A stretch of DNA of 64,000 bases, taken from Cyrtodaria siliqua. Lineage: Eukaryota; Mollusca; Bivalvia; Adapedonta; Hiatellidae. The DNA is taken from assembly GCA_037043455.1 (NCBI GenBank), contig JAWPHD010001285.1, positions 244,001 to 308,000 on the forward strand, written 5' to 3'. Below, piece after piece: positions 10,453-21,640 of the stretch. Within the stretch, counting starts at the first letter, position 1, and every line of letters begins with the position of its first letter. The position numbers and the translations under genes were made by a program. A model generated the notes under the pieces. The model saw nothing but the letters and a program-made list of their open reading frames with translations, was not told the DNA's origin and made no database searches.

Positions 10453-11624
10453 AATCCATGTGCATCAGTTTTAATACCGTCTGGTGCTATGTATCTTTTC
10501 GAGTAAAATGGTGACAGTGTTACTTTGTTTACTGGTATGCCATATATCTGATGCTTTATTGAGCGTATCATATTCATTTCATGGGTGTATTTTTTCTTGC
10601 CAAACAATGCATCCTTGTAGTTCTCAAAGTTTATATGTTTTTCGATTACATTTTTTTTACACCCTTTGCTTTCTTAATAATCTGCTCATTCACTCTCAAA
10701 ATAGAATCTTGTTTGGATCTTAATCCAATATCCTCATATTTCATTGCTTTCTTAACATTCTGCACATCCGCTCTCAAAATAGAATATAGTTTGGATCTCA
10801 ATCCAATATTCTTAGCTATATACTCAGCTATAGGAACACCAGGACTTTCACCTTTCATTTTATCTATTACTTCCTTGATCATCTGCTCATCCGCTCCCAA
10901 AATAGAACATAGTTTGGATTCAACTATAGGAACACATTCATCTGTCATTTTATCTATTACTTTCTCAATCGTCTGCTCATCCGCTCCCAAAATAGAATAT
11001 AGTTTGGGCCTTAATTCAATATACTCACATATAGGAACACTAGGACATTTATCTTTCATTTTATCTATTACTTTCTCAATCATCTGCTCATCGCTTTCAA
11101 AATACAATATAGATTGGGTCTTAATCCAACATACTCAGCTATAGCAACACCAGCACATTCATCTTTCATCTTGCCTATTACTTTTTATTATCGTGCAGTG
11201 ATCACTCAAGTCGATACTCATCTTCATTCAGCCATGTCTTTGTCATTCATCTGTCTTTGTACATCTTACCAGCAAGCTGTCAGTGTCTGTGTATAATAAA
11301 GTACAGTCATCTCCGTCATTTTCTTTAGGGTATTATAGTACCAATCATACATCAAGTGCTTTGATAAATCTAATACTGACATCTCATCTGAAACTTTATA
11401 GCTGTCTTAAGTTTGTCTTGTCTAGTATTTCTATCTTTTCAGAGCCGTCTGTTCTGACTAGTTTTATATCAGTCCGCTTGCGTAGATTTTCCATTGTTTT
11501 GCCAAACACAGAGTTGTTCATAAGTTTGTAAAAACCTTTTTCAAATTGTGATTTACCTTTTTTCCTAAGTTCTGTGTTTAGGTTTATGTACGATGCCATC
11601 CATGGTTTTTCATTAAATTCTACT
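10440..11624 (-). pseudogene. second copy of polymerase C-terminal region
   Basis: On the minus strand this is the inverted copy of polymerase sequence from the motif-B neighbourhood to the C-terminus. The segment near 11624-11400 has [15 protein letters not shown]; a deletion then removes part of the palm. The tandem module array is kept open. The stop used in the left copy is changed by one base, so this frame runs on to 10362. It has no start codon or promoter of its own. Confidence 0.85.
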
Positions 11625-11757
11625 GCTAATAGTAATACTAACAGCAAAGTAGCAATGCTAATAGCAATACTGACATGAAAATATAATGAAAATATCGGGG
11701 AATATAGTAATGCTTATAGCATTGCTCATAGCAAATTAGTAATGTTAATAGCAATGC
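11625..11757. repeat. AT-rich degenerate 'aatagcaatg' repeat
   Basis: Short degenerate repeats of AATAGCAATG / GTTAATAGCAAT type run from the end of the right inverted arm through to about 11815. They mark the outer breakpoint of the inverted duplication. Confidence 0.6.
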
Positions 11758-11910
11758 TTGCAGCAAATTAATAATGTTAATAAAAAAATCGCAATGTTAA
11801 TAACAATGCTATTAACAATAATAACAATTACTAGTTTCATGAATATCGCAGCTGGTTGCTTTGTGTTTTATATTTATTTCAAGATAAAAAATAAGATTAC
11901 TAATATAAAA

Positions 11911-12399
11911 ATGAATGCGGAAGAACTATTACAAAATATATAGGAACAGACGGAACCCACAGATGAATCAAAGCAACAAGAAACAAAAAAAGAAAGATTA
12001 TCAGCCATAGTGGCTGGTGGCGGTAGTCGTCAATATTTGGGTAAAGACATACAACTCACAAATATAGATAGCATGCCCCCGGATGAAATTAACAAACTTT
12101 ACTGCAGATATGAAGCACGGCTTGGGGCAAGCATGACCAAGACTTTAGGCAATTCTTTTTTTAACTTGTATGTGATGGGAGTATCAAAATATTTTAATGT
12201 AATCAATCCACCAAAACTGACAGAAGATTTGGAGGAAGACCCATTTATTAATCATGCTTTAACAAGTGCTTGTTGTGAGTTGTATTACAGGTATGGGATG
12301 TGCTTAGCGCCATTTACAGCAATACTGACAACTGTTAGACATTTTGATTTTAATAAAAATAAAAATATAGTCAATATAAATGGAGAACCAAGAGTGTGA
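11911..12399 (+). pseudogene. conserved Polinton-type hypothetical protein with one in-frame stop
   Basis: From ATG 11911 the frame meets a TAG at 11941-11943, then stays open to a stop at 12397-12399, about 162 codons in all. The body has an acidic/polar N-terminus, then LTNIDSMPPDEINKLYCRYE, a GVSKYFNVINPPKL segment and an Ala/Cys-rich helical region. It resembles a conserved small protein I associate with Polintons next to the integrase/structural cluster; its function is unknown to me. Translation from an internal start after the stop is possible but unsupported. It overlaps the next ORF by 20 bases in another frame. Confidence 0.6.
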
Positions 12400-12547
12400 A
12401 GTTATACCTGTTGAGGTTAAACAACAAAAAGTAAAAAATCCAAAACGAATAGAGGCTGGGAAAAAAGGAGCAGCGGCAAGGAAGGCAAAGTGTTTGGTAG
12501 AGCAAGATGCAAATCAAGATGCAAAGCATGCAAATCAAGATGAATAA
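12380..12547 (+). pseudogene. basic Polinton ORF, N-terminal part
   Basis: This 55-residue ORF begins inside the end of the previous gene, typical of compact viral-type gene packing. It has a basic Ala-rich helix (RIEAGKKGAAARKAK) followed by repeated Gln-Asp-Ala. The frame ends at TAA 12545-12547. The sequence after it, in another frame, encodes a membrane segment that may originally have been its C-terminus, so I read the pair as one frameshifted gene. Confidence 0.5.
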
Positions 12548-12735
12548 CAAAAATAACAATAGGTGAAGAAGAACCAGAGAAAATCAAAATAAACGTATAC
12601 AAAATTTATATTCCACCGTGTGTGGTTTTAGTAGGCATTGCTGGGTTGGGTTTGTATATTTATAACAAGAAATCTGTTGTTACACAACCTGTTGCTGTTC
12701 CTGCGGTTGCACCAAAAGACCCGTTTGATTTTTAA
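12544..12735 (+). pseudogene. single-membrane-span fragment, probable C-terminus of preceding ORF
   Basis: There is no ATG. The frame is open from 12544 to a stop at 12733-12735. It encodes a hydrophobic helix (PPCVVLVGIAGLGLYIY), a short basic stop-transfer and a Pro/Val tail ending in DPFDF. The basic N-part plus membrane anchor arrangement is compatible with a virion-associated minor protein, but that is inference. Confidence 0.45.
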
Positions 12736-12780
12736 TAATTTATTTAAAAAAATAATCATATAAAAAAATAATATAAACAA

Positions 12781-13017
12781 ATGGCAACAAGTATTGACGG
12801 AAAACAAATTGTAAATATGGTGTATCACGCTGGAGTGGAAACACTTCTAACTGTTGGATATTCTGAGATTGGCAGAAAACTACTAAAAAGACCAGCACCT
12901 AAAGTAGATTTTAATATGACAGATGTTGTGATGCTGTCTGTGGATATAATGTTAGCAATGGCTACAAAGGATATGTTGATTAAGCAAGGTATTATTCCTG
13001 CGGATATTATGAAATAA
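12781..13017 (+). CDS. small conserved Polinton-type protein, intact
   Basis: This 78-residue ORF from ATG 12781 to TAA 13017 has no disruption. The sequence is YHAGVETLLTVGYSEIGRKLL near the start and an Ala/Met-rich hydrophobic helix (LSVDIMLAMATKDMLIK) near the end. It follows the membrane-anchor fragment by 45 bases and precedes the next ORF by about 90, all in the same direction. I recall very similar small ORFs in Polintons of marine invertebrates; no function is known to me. The single hydrophobic helix suggests membrane association. Confidence 0.65.
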   Translation: MATSIDGKQIVNMVYHAGVETLLTVGYSEIGRKLLKRPAPKVDFNMTDVVMLSVDIMLAMATKDMLIKQGIIPADIMK

Positions 13018-13108
13018 TTTAAAAAAATATATATAAAACAAAGGCAAGCGCAGTATTTCATTATATTTTCATGTCAGTAGAGTGGCTGAGGACGAAAACG
13101 GTAGAACA

Positions 13109-14116
13109 ATGTTATATGCAGTTCAGTTGGGGACGGATGATGTTCCACTTACCTATTATAAGGGAAATAATCCAAACGAACCAATCAAGTTTTATGTGCT
13201 GGACACTCTACTTAGAAAAAATGGCATTGACTTCGTAAAAAATAATTTAAAAATGTATGATTATTTAGTTCCACGTGAAAGAAAGGCTCAGGGCAGGGCA
13301 GAATTAGCAGCCTTGGCAAAAACAAGAGATACCATCGCTGCAGAAAATATACCAATGCAAACTTTTTCAACAACTGAATATGTACAAAATACAGTAGATG
13401 CTGTAAATATAATTGAGATTGATTTGAGTAATATAATAGATGAAACTCATCCTAAAACTGCTGTTCAACCAGAAGATCTAACACTGCGAGAGATACGAGG
13501 TTTAGATAAGAGATTGCAAAGCTTCCGTGGAGAACTTACTTATAATCTCTCAAAGCTCACTGAGCTTGACAAAGACCTAACAAAACAAAAACAAAAATTA
13601 GAACAAGCTAAGACTGATGATGATGAATTTCAGATAAAAAGAATTAGCGATCGCATCAAAGACCTTGAAGATAAAAGGTGCGCGACTTGAAGCGGCGATT
13701 GAAAACAAAGAAGCATTACGCAGTCAAATAAACAGGATAAAAGAAACTATAAATAAGGTGTTAAAAGAAGACACAACATTGGGTGAGAGAATAAAAACAT
13801 TATTCAGAGAGCAAGGTATAACAATAGTTAGTATTTTGGCTGCGTTTGGTATGATTATTGGGGTTTTAGTTGAGACCATTATTCCTACAACGGGAGGAGA
13901 GACTGCACCTGTTCCAACTCCAAACCCTGATCCATCAAGTGTAAAAGACTGGATAAAAAAAACACTAAGTAATCTTGGTAAACGTCTCGCTAATTTAGCT
14001 GGTAAAGCTGCTGCAGCTCTTCCAGGAGCTATTGGTGCAATAGTACAATGGCTTTTATCTGCACAAGGTAATGCTATTAATTGGCTTGGTAACAATCTAT
14101 GGGCTTTGCTTGAGAC
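13109..14116 (+). pseudogene. Polinton-type protein with coiled coil and hydrophobic C-terminus, frameshifted and truncated
   Basis: From ATG 13109 (an in-frame GTG at 13082 lies upstream) the ORF has a globular part starting MLYAVQLGTDDVPLTYYKG. A coiled coil around 13490-13690 follows, then a frameshift near 13675-13690. In the second frame the coiled coil continues (13665 onward), then a hydrophobic helix (GITIVSILAAFGMIIGVLV) near 13816. A Pro-rich linker and an Ala/Gly amphipathic stretch (LGKRLANLAGKAAAALPGAI) follow. The frame is cut at NLWALL, near 14114, and then reads into flanking DNA. I recall this layout from Polinton ORFs in cnidarians and molluscs. A structural role is inference. 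Confidence 0.65.
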
Positions 14117-14460
14117 ACCCCGAACTCGAAATCTCGCGAAAAACAAGAGCGAGATTTGATAATGGCAAAATCGAGAATGCCTATGGTCCTCTAACGTACT
14201 CGGGAACACTATAGATAGATCCGTGAGCGTCCCTATTCGACGGACGAGTTTATGAAAAAGTGGCAAGTACGTTTAGTTAACACATCAAATTTCGTTATAA
14301 TTGAAACTGTAACCTATGAGGGATATGAGATTTAGGATACAGATTTCCATCGGACATGCGTCAGCAAAGGAGCGAACCGGCATTGTGGATACATTTATAG
14401 TTTCAAGCACAATACCTCACACTGAGCTACCGAGGTAGCTGTCTTATGGAGAATGAGTAT
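14117..14460 (-). repeat. old tRNA-derived SINE at the right break of the Polinton
   Basis: On the minus strand, phrases match SINE family 1: a tRNA-like head near 14425-14445, and 'cctatggtcctctaacgtactcgg' near 14178, which is close to the SINE body at 38818-38841. Divergence and indels are considerable. A 9-bp-stem hairpin (AAATCTCGC / GCGAGATTT) lies at 14129-14158, right after the Polinton break. Confidence 0.5.
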
Positions 14461-16440
14461 AATTAAAAATTCTCAACTTAGCTTTATTAGTTGCAAGCAC
14501 AGTTTAATTACCTGACTCTGTTTCGATGCGATTTCATTGAATACGTTATACATATAAATAAACGTTTGAAAACAAATTCAATTAAAATAAACTTATGAAA
14601 CACAACAACATGTAATGATACAGATGGACGGACAGCGCGTATCTATGTGTGTGTGCACGTGTGTGTGTTGGATGGCGTGGAGTGGAAGTGGGGTGTGTTT
14701 GTGGGTGTGGGGGTTGAAAACGACGTGGCGTGGTGGGTCGGGAAGGCTACCTATCCGTTTCGTTTCAAAAGAACCTTCACATGGTCTAATCTTCTTTATT
14801 TTTCATTCCATTTTGATAATTATTCATCCGTTACTACACGTTAGTTAAACAGCCCGTTGAATTTGCGTCTACATGACTGGTCGATAACAATAATTGTATA
14901 TGTTTATTGTTGTATTTGAACTAATCAAGTTGATATATTTATTAAGGTAACATACATGTCGCATGCTTGTTTCTAATTTGAGATAAATAATTTAGTTCAT
15001 AATATAACAAAAAGCCGTAAAATTTAGTGTTCACCATAATACATTTTATGTAAACAACGAATACATACTAAATATGGCGACGGATGGTAAGTTGGCATTT
15101 CGGGTAATTGGTTTGTTTTATAGCATTTAATTAGTACACTTTTCATTATACATGTACACTTGGTGCGTCAAATCAGTGATCATCAGAAAAAAAACATGAA
15201 AGACTGACAACGATCCTTGATTATGAATATAAATCATTTCTAGAGCAAAGTATGGTCTTAGTTTATCGTTCATTTGCTCAGTTTATCGTTCAATAACGGG
15301 AGCACAGACCTTCATGAAATTAATCGTAACATTTTAAGTTATTGATAAGTTGATAATATTGTTGTTTCTTACGCTTATTATTTTTATTTTTTATTTTTTG
15401 GTTTTAATTAAAAAAAAAGTATACGTTTATACATACATATCTGTTTATGCTTCTCTTAGATACATTTTAATATCCACTAGTAGCTATATGTTTGCATGCT
15501 TTTTCCTCTTTGTTCGTGTGATTATCAAACAGTTATCTGAATTAAAAATCCCATTTTTGAAGTTTGTAAATTTTAAAAAAACAACAGCATTATGAATGTG
15601 AAACTCCAAAACGTTGTTATTATAAATGTAATAACACTTTTTCACATAATACTGTATTACATGCAATTAGTAAACAATAAACAGTATTTGACGCATTGAA
15701 ATATGCGTGTACTTTGCACAGCTGCATGTTGGATCCGCCGAATGAAATTTTCATAATATGTCGATTCGTTATTTTTTTTTGTGTATTTGTATTTATCATA
15801 CGTTTAAAGTTAATTTGTTATAATTAGTTTGTATCGCTATACCCCTGTTGTGTACGCACAATAAAAGCCGTATATATAAACAGGGCTCTCTATGACGTCC
15901 CAGATATAAAGTACTCTTTAAACATTATCTTTGATTTGCATTAAATGTATTCTAAGAAGCGAATCGTGATCAATATAATCATGTGTGATTGTTTAACCCC
16001 TTATATTTAATGCGTACAGTCAACTCCGCCGTTCAGCGTGTCAGTTATTACGATTACACAATTAACACATATTTCACACACACGCAGTAAGCGTGTCATT
16101 CATTTCATGCGCGGCGCCTGTTTATTCAGTCCACTTAAAGTGTTAATCCCATTAACGCAAATAAATATACATGTATCATATAGCTATGTAACTCATTATT
16201 TATACAACACCATGTATAGCTTAAAGGTGAAATATGGCGTGTCTTTTGAGTATATATTCGGAAATATATATATATAATATACAATCTGTTCAAATCTTAC
16301 ACTTATTGGTTGTCCCGTTTTTTCACAGTAGCCAATGTTATCTCATCGCGCACACGCTTCGAGTTTCGCCCTGGTAAGTGTCACGTGATCCCGTGACGTC
16401 ATTGGTACCAAACGATTAGCGGTGTCGCATTGAGTTGTAT
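14461..16440. other. intergenic, no confirmed gene
   Basis: GT-rich simple sequence lies near 14645-14720. At 15074 an ATG-GCG-ACG-GAT followed by a good GTAAGT donor could be a tiny first coding exon, but no partner exon was found. The rest is AT-rich without supported ORFs. Confidence 0.4.
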
Positions 16441-16447
16441 AGTATTG

Positions 16448-17262
16448 TAATAATAATAATAATAATAATAAATTCTTTATTTCATGAAGGTACAACTCAT
16501 TAAGATTATACAAACAATTGCACAACACTTATCTTCCATGAGGCCTTCTGATAACAACAGCAACTTATAAACAATAGCAAGTGAATACATGCACGTAACA
16601 TTAATAATATGTTTCAAGCTGGCATTCAAAACAAGTATTCACTATTAACACAACTTAATTTGAGCAGAACACCTGTTATCTTGAAATAGAAATAATTTAT
16701 AATTGTGTTTGAAAGCATAAATAGAAACAGAAGTCCGGATATTTTCTGGGATTGAATTCCAAGTCCGCATGGCAACATAGGTAAAAGATTTTTTGTTTTA
16801 AATATTCGGATTTAGGTCTAGGATGCTTAATGTCATGTTTAATGCATGATCTTAAATTATATCTGCTATTTTCAGAAAATGTTATTAATTTACTTATGTA
16901 TATTGGTGTAAGATTATGAATTGCTTTATAAACTAAAACACCTACTTGAAATTTACATCTTGTTTCAAATGACATCCAATTTAACTCATTGAAAAGATTT
17001 GCAGAAGGGGTATGTAAAGGTTTTATCAAAATCCAGCGTGCGATACTTTTTTGTAAAGTAACAACCTTTGTAAAATTTAATTTAGTACAATTACTCCAGA
17101 GGATAGATCCATAATCAAATATTGGAACTAAATATGCATTTTAGAATAGCTTTTTCATATCAAGTGTCAAATATTTAGATATTCGTCTTAAAAGAGTGAA
17201 TTTACTCGATATATGATTACAGACTTTGCTTATCTGAACATCCCACTTTAGATGGAAATAAT
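16448..17262 (-). mobile_element. non-LTR retrotransposon 3' end (RT C-terminal part)
   Basis: On the minus strand, translation from about 17260 gives a chain typical of the segment after the RT catalytic domain of CR1/L2/Jockey-like elements: HLKWDVQISKVCNHISSKF, LLRRISKYL, then FDYGSILWSN and LQKSIARWIL. It continues as the open frame at 16697-17029 (TPSANLFNELNWMS, LVYKAIHNLTPIYI). One stop interrupts the first part. The 3' end is a run of ATT repeats (16447-16470), a tail typical of this group. The catalytic FADD-type motif lies upstream and is missing, so this is a dead 5'-truncated copy. Confidence 0.75.
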
Positions 17263-19840
17263 ATTTAATACATTATTTAATACGTAATAAATATATTATT
17301 TAACTTCTGGTATACGGAAATCCTTCAGTCGATGTTAATTGTGTTATAATTCCTCACGCATTCAGATCGCTCATGTCTATGCATTCAGATCACGCATGAA
17401 ACAGTTCATTGTCAGGAGGGCAACAATCAAACTGTTTCACCCCAGGGCCTGTGATTTCAATAGCGGGAAACAGTCAGAAATGACTCATAACCATTTATAT
17501 AGAGAGTTAGGTAATATAACCAATTGATTAATATGTTGACTCTGGAACAATCCTTTTAAAAGGGCTTATGTCATGGTATTTTTTCTGTCTGTTAACTCTT
17601 TATTGTCGTCACTCTAGTCCCTTTGTTGTTATATCAATGAAAGCTTAGACAAGTTTAAAAATCACCCATATTGGGTTAGAAAAACAAAAGAAGGCCTTCT
17701 TTTTCGGCGCCAGCCGTTTAAGCTGGCTTTTGGCTTTTGGCCTCGCATTAACACCTAATGCGAGGCTGTATAAGTCTATCAAAACTCGAGTTGAAAGCGA
17801 TACAGATATTATGAAAGCCTACAGTGTTTATTAAACTGAATGCTGATTGGCTAAATTTGTCTGACAAGGCCAAAGGAAACTAGTAGATTTGTTTATAGAG
17901 TGTAGTTGTTGATAAATGATATATCGTTAGGTGATTTGTTACGCTGTACTTCAATCGTGACCGAAAAAGATGAATAAAGGAATAGAAATGCTGAAACTGC
18001 AAATAAATTATTCTGTTTTCTTGCAAAATGCGTTAATTTTACATGGGAACTGGTAATAAAACCCTATTAACATATACCTGAACTGGGGGTGTTGATAGTA
18101 GTTTTGTGAACTCGATCAAAGAGTCACGTGTAATATGTTTAATCGAGTTTATTTGATGTTTACTAAGGTACCATTGATGTAACTGAATAGATATTGTGTA
18201 TGGTACTTCTGCTTGCAGACCTTAATCGTTCCATTTCAAACTGTGTTAGCACAGAACATTATATTTTAATTGAGAAATATAGTAAATGCAGATAATACAA
18301 GATAAAAACGCTGTCTATTTAACTGCAATATTTAAATAGTTCTACCAAGCGAAACATAGTACATTAAGTTACAATTGTAAAGACTAACAGACGATCGTAT
18401 ATAGATTATTGTTCTGGGAGCTTGTTGCAGCCAAAGGTTTGCCATCATTAGCATGAGCATTTAATATTACGTATATACATTATATATCATTGGTATTGGA
18501 ATTTTAGTGGTAAATATCGGTTGAGAAATGAATATTTTTATTCCATTTCGCTCGGACAGCAGAAAATTAAGAAATTTCAGATAACTTCAGTTAGCCTTAA
18601 TATTTTGTTATATAACTTTCAGCGTGTCTATATTTATGTGTACCCAACCTATTGAAATCATTTACGGATAAACATTCTAAAAAGACAAATAGTTTTCTCA
18701 TGTTTGATGCAGTAGAATTTTGCATTTAAAATGCCCCATATAATTTTTTTTTTTTTGAAAAGCAAGGTATTTTTTATTAACCACCAAAATGTCTTTTACA
18801 ATGGTCTACAACTGATTTAGCTAATAGTTAAAATTATTCCGAAAAGTAAAAAAAAAAGAACTTTGACTGAAACAAGGGCCCTGACCAATAGTTACAGACA
18901 ATGAATTGGTTCTTACATGAGATTTATGTCCTCCTGTGTATCTCATATTTTGAAAAATAAATATTATGTTAGTCAATAAAGTATGAATGAATATAAGGTA
19001 TAATTTAGTATAAAGCATGTCCGAAGTTTGTTAGAACTATATTTTTTTCAAAGATTTTGGAAGAACAACATACGGTAATATACACAATGCATAAAACTTC
19101 ATCATCGTTTATAGTATATCTTGTACGATGCCACACATAAATGAAATAGCGTACGTACATTTTAGAAATCATTGATTTTAGTTTGTTTCTGTAACGCAAC
19201 AGCTGAAGTGTAGGTTTAAATAATATATTGTTTCAAATTATTATAAGATATGATTCATATCTGAACACATTCTTTTTTATTTCAAAAATTATCGAAGAAT
19301 TGCTCATTAAAATGTATTTACTTTCTTTTGTAAAGCAATTCAGGTAATTTGCATTTGCATTATTTTATGTAATAAAGTTTTAGAAATCTATGCATTTTTA
19401 ATGTCCGAAAAAATCAGCTTTTGCTAGTGTTAACCTTTCAGTGGTAAAACATAAAATGCTAACTGATTGTCCGTCACTTTGAAATACGTCATAATTTGGT
19501 GACATTAACTGCAATATTACAAGAATCATTAAAACTGTCCCCTTTCTTCATGCCTGAAAACGCGCCTGATATGGGTTTGATGAAGTCAGTTTCTTTGTTA
19601 TGTGTTAATTCTTTTTTGCAAAGATACAAGCGGTGTGTAAATAATAATCAGTTTAATAACGTCTAAAGTTTTTGTAATCATACATGATATTCATCAATTT
19701 GTGTATGAGTGCATTTAGAATAAATGTTACATACCTAAATTGTTATTGTTCATTTTTTAAATTTCCACAGTTTAATTAATAAATATATACACTGAACAAC
19801 CTGAATTTAAGGATAAACATGTAATTCTAAAACAAGAGAG
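17263..19840. other. intergenic, no gene seen
   Basis: AT-rich DNA. At 17695-17772 there is a cluster of short hairpins (AGAAGGCCTTCT, and CCTCGCATT / AATGCGAGG with an 8-base loop). No ORF with motifs was found. Confidence 0.45.
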
Positions 19841-21640
19841 CTAAAATGGAACTGAATCGCTCACCTGGTGTCCTTTTTAAAGATGTCAAACAGGCTTATA
19901 AGTTCTTAACAGAATTAGATATAGGGTGGGATCTCAATAATTTCCAAGTTATGACCAAGGGGCTATTTCCCCATGGGTAGAGATGGACCCCGGTGCAAAA
20001 GCAGGCTGGATGATTGTATTCTTCTATTCATGCCCATTAAGTGTGTATAATATTATAGGGTGGGGATCTCAACGGTTTTCACGTTATGAACCAGGGGCTA
20101 TATCAACAGGGATGAATATGGACACCATGTCCAATGCTAGTTGGATGGTTTAATTCATCTGTTCATGCCCAGTTAGTCTATATATAGAAAGATAAAAATA
20201 TCGGACAGGGAAAGCAGCATTCAAGATGGATCAATGAATGTCATACAATCCCTGTAGGATGTTGTGGCCACACGGCACAAACAACACTATTGTGCAAATA
20301 AAGAAATACAAAAATATCGGTCAGGGAAAGCAGCATTCAAGGTGGATCAATGAATGTCATACAATCCCTGTAGGATGTAAAAATAACAATATTGATTGGA
20401 TGTACGGGGAGACATTTTACGGTTGCCACACGGCACAAACAACACTATTGTGCAAATAAGGAAAGATAAAAATATCGGACAGGGAAAGCAGCATTCAATG
20501 TTATAGGGTGGGGATCTCAAAATTGTCAAAGTTACATGCCAGGGGTTACATCACCAGTGATGGGAATAAGACCCCAAGGCCGATGCCAGTTGGATAGTTA
20601 GTAATTGTATAACTGGTTTCAGAGAAGAAAATAGTTTTAGGTTTTCCTTTACAAATCTATACGCTTATAGCAAATGCAAACTATGAACATTCTGGCTCTG
20701 TTTGTTTGAAAGAGGAATAATTTCCCTATATAAGTCTATGTAAAATATATGTCCCCTGACTCTTTGAATATAATTTTAGAGAACCATAAGATTATAACGA
20801 ATGCAAAATAATAAAACTCTGGCTCTTGCAGTTTCAGAGATGAAGTTTTTACCTATATAAATCTGTGTAAATGGTGATCCCCGGGGCGTGGCCAGATTTG
20901 ACCCCAGGGTAATCACTTGAATAAATTTGGTAGAGGACCATAAACTGATGCTACATGTAATATATGAGATCTCTGTGACTTGCGGTTTTAGAGAATAGTT
21001 ATTGTTTAAGTTTTCTCCGATATAAGTCTATGCAAAACATGCAAAATATTTATATACAAACTATGCTCCGCAGAGGCGCAGTCATTTTTAACTCCGGGGA
21101 CCTCATTTGTACAACTTTTATAGTCTAGTGGTTGGCGATCATTAGTACAGAAAATCTGTCGATCTCTGTTCAGTGTTTCTTGGGAATTCTTTTTAAAGTT
21201 TTGACCATATGTGATACTGGAGGCCATCTTTTATTGCGAATTAACTTGTATAATTTTAAAGGGCAATGACCTCATTATCATCCATGTGAAATTGTGTCAA
21301 AATTGCCAAGCGATTTCTGAGAAGATTTTCCCTATATGTAAAACTAGCAACATCTCTATATACTAACGTTGGACCCCCGAGGCGCAGCCATTTGTGACCT
21401 TGGGGACTTTATTTGTACAACATATATAGCCTAGGGGTTGGCGATCATTAATACATCTATCGAAATCTTTTGTCGGTTCTTGAGAAGATTTTTAAGCTTT
21501 TGATCATATAGGGTACTGGCGGCATCTTGGATGTCGCATTGACCTAATGTGTATACGGTTCAAAGGCATTGACTTCAGTATCATCCGGCCATGTGACATT
21601 TGGCAAAGTAGGCCACTGGGGGTTTAAACCGGTTCTAGGG
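19841..21640. repeat. mosaic of interspersed repeats
   Basis: Several similar phrases recur, such as 'agggtggggatctcaa' (19924, 20058, 20505), 'gaggcgcag.catttttgacc' (21070, 21378) and 'tctagtggttggcgatcattagtaca' (21123, 21431). The two blocks at about 20990-21290 and 21320-21600 are diverged direct repeats of about 310 bp. No protein-coding signal is seen. Confidence 0.5.
20188..20498 (+). repeat. tandem repeat, 2.3 copies
   Basis: Copies start near 20188, 20300 and 20460. Each begins 'aaatatcgg.cagggaaagcagcattcaa' and ends 'cacggcacaaacaacactattgtgcaaata'. Copy 2 carries an extra block of about 45 bases (20377-20423). The short ORFs here arise from this repeat. Confidence 0.75.

Larger units (their letters stand above)
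9954..11624. repeat. right arm of Polinton internal inverted duplication
   Basis: This is the inverted copy of 7543-9212. It differs by a 96-bp tandem duplication (10215-10406) and by deletions near 11190 and 11400 that remove part of the polymerase sequence between motifs B and C. The spacer between arms is 741 bp and holds the integrase 5' half and the small ORF at 9747. Confidence 0.9.
4200..14116. mobile_element. Maverick/Polinton relic, internally rearranged and right-truncated
   Basis: Protein-primed DNA polymerase B, a retroviral-like integrase and several small Polinton-type ORFs lie together, which is diagnostic for Maverick/Polinton elements. Intact animal Polintons are roughly 15-25 kb with terminal inverted repeats and encode capsid proteins, a packaging ATPase and a cysteine protease. 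Here the span is about 10 kb and none of those morphogenesis genes is recognised. An inverted duplication (7543-9212 / 9954-11624) occupies the middle. The left border is inferred from the AT-rich leader before 4285. The right border is where the last ORF breaks into unrelated sequence at about 14116. Most genes carry stops or frameshifts, so the copy is dead. Confidence 0.85.

Noticed and set aside
13724..14266. 180-codon minus-strand ORF
   Set aside because: Antisense to the Polinton coiled-coil/hydrophobic ORF, whose sense strand has recognisable conserved features.
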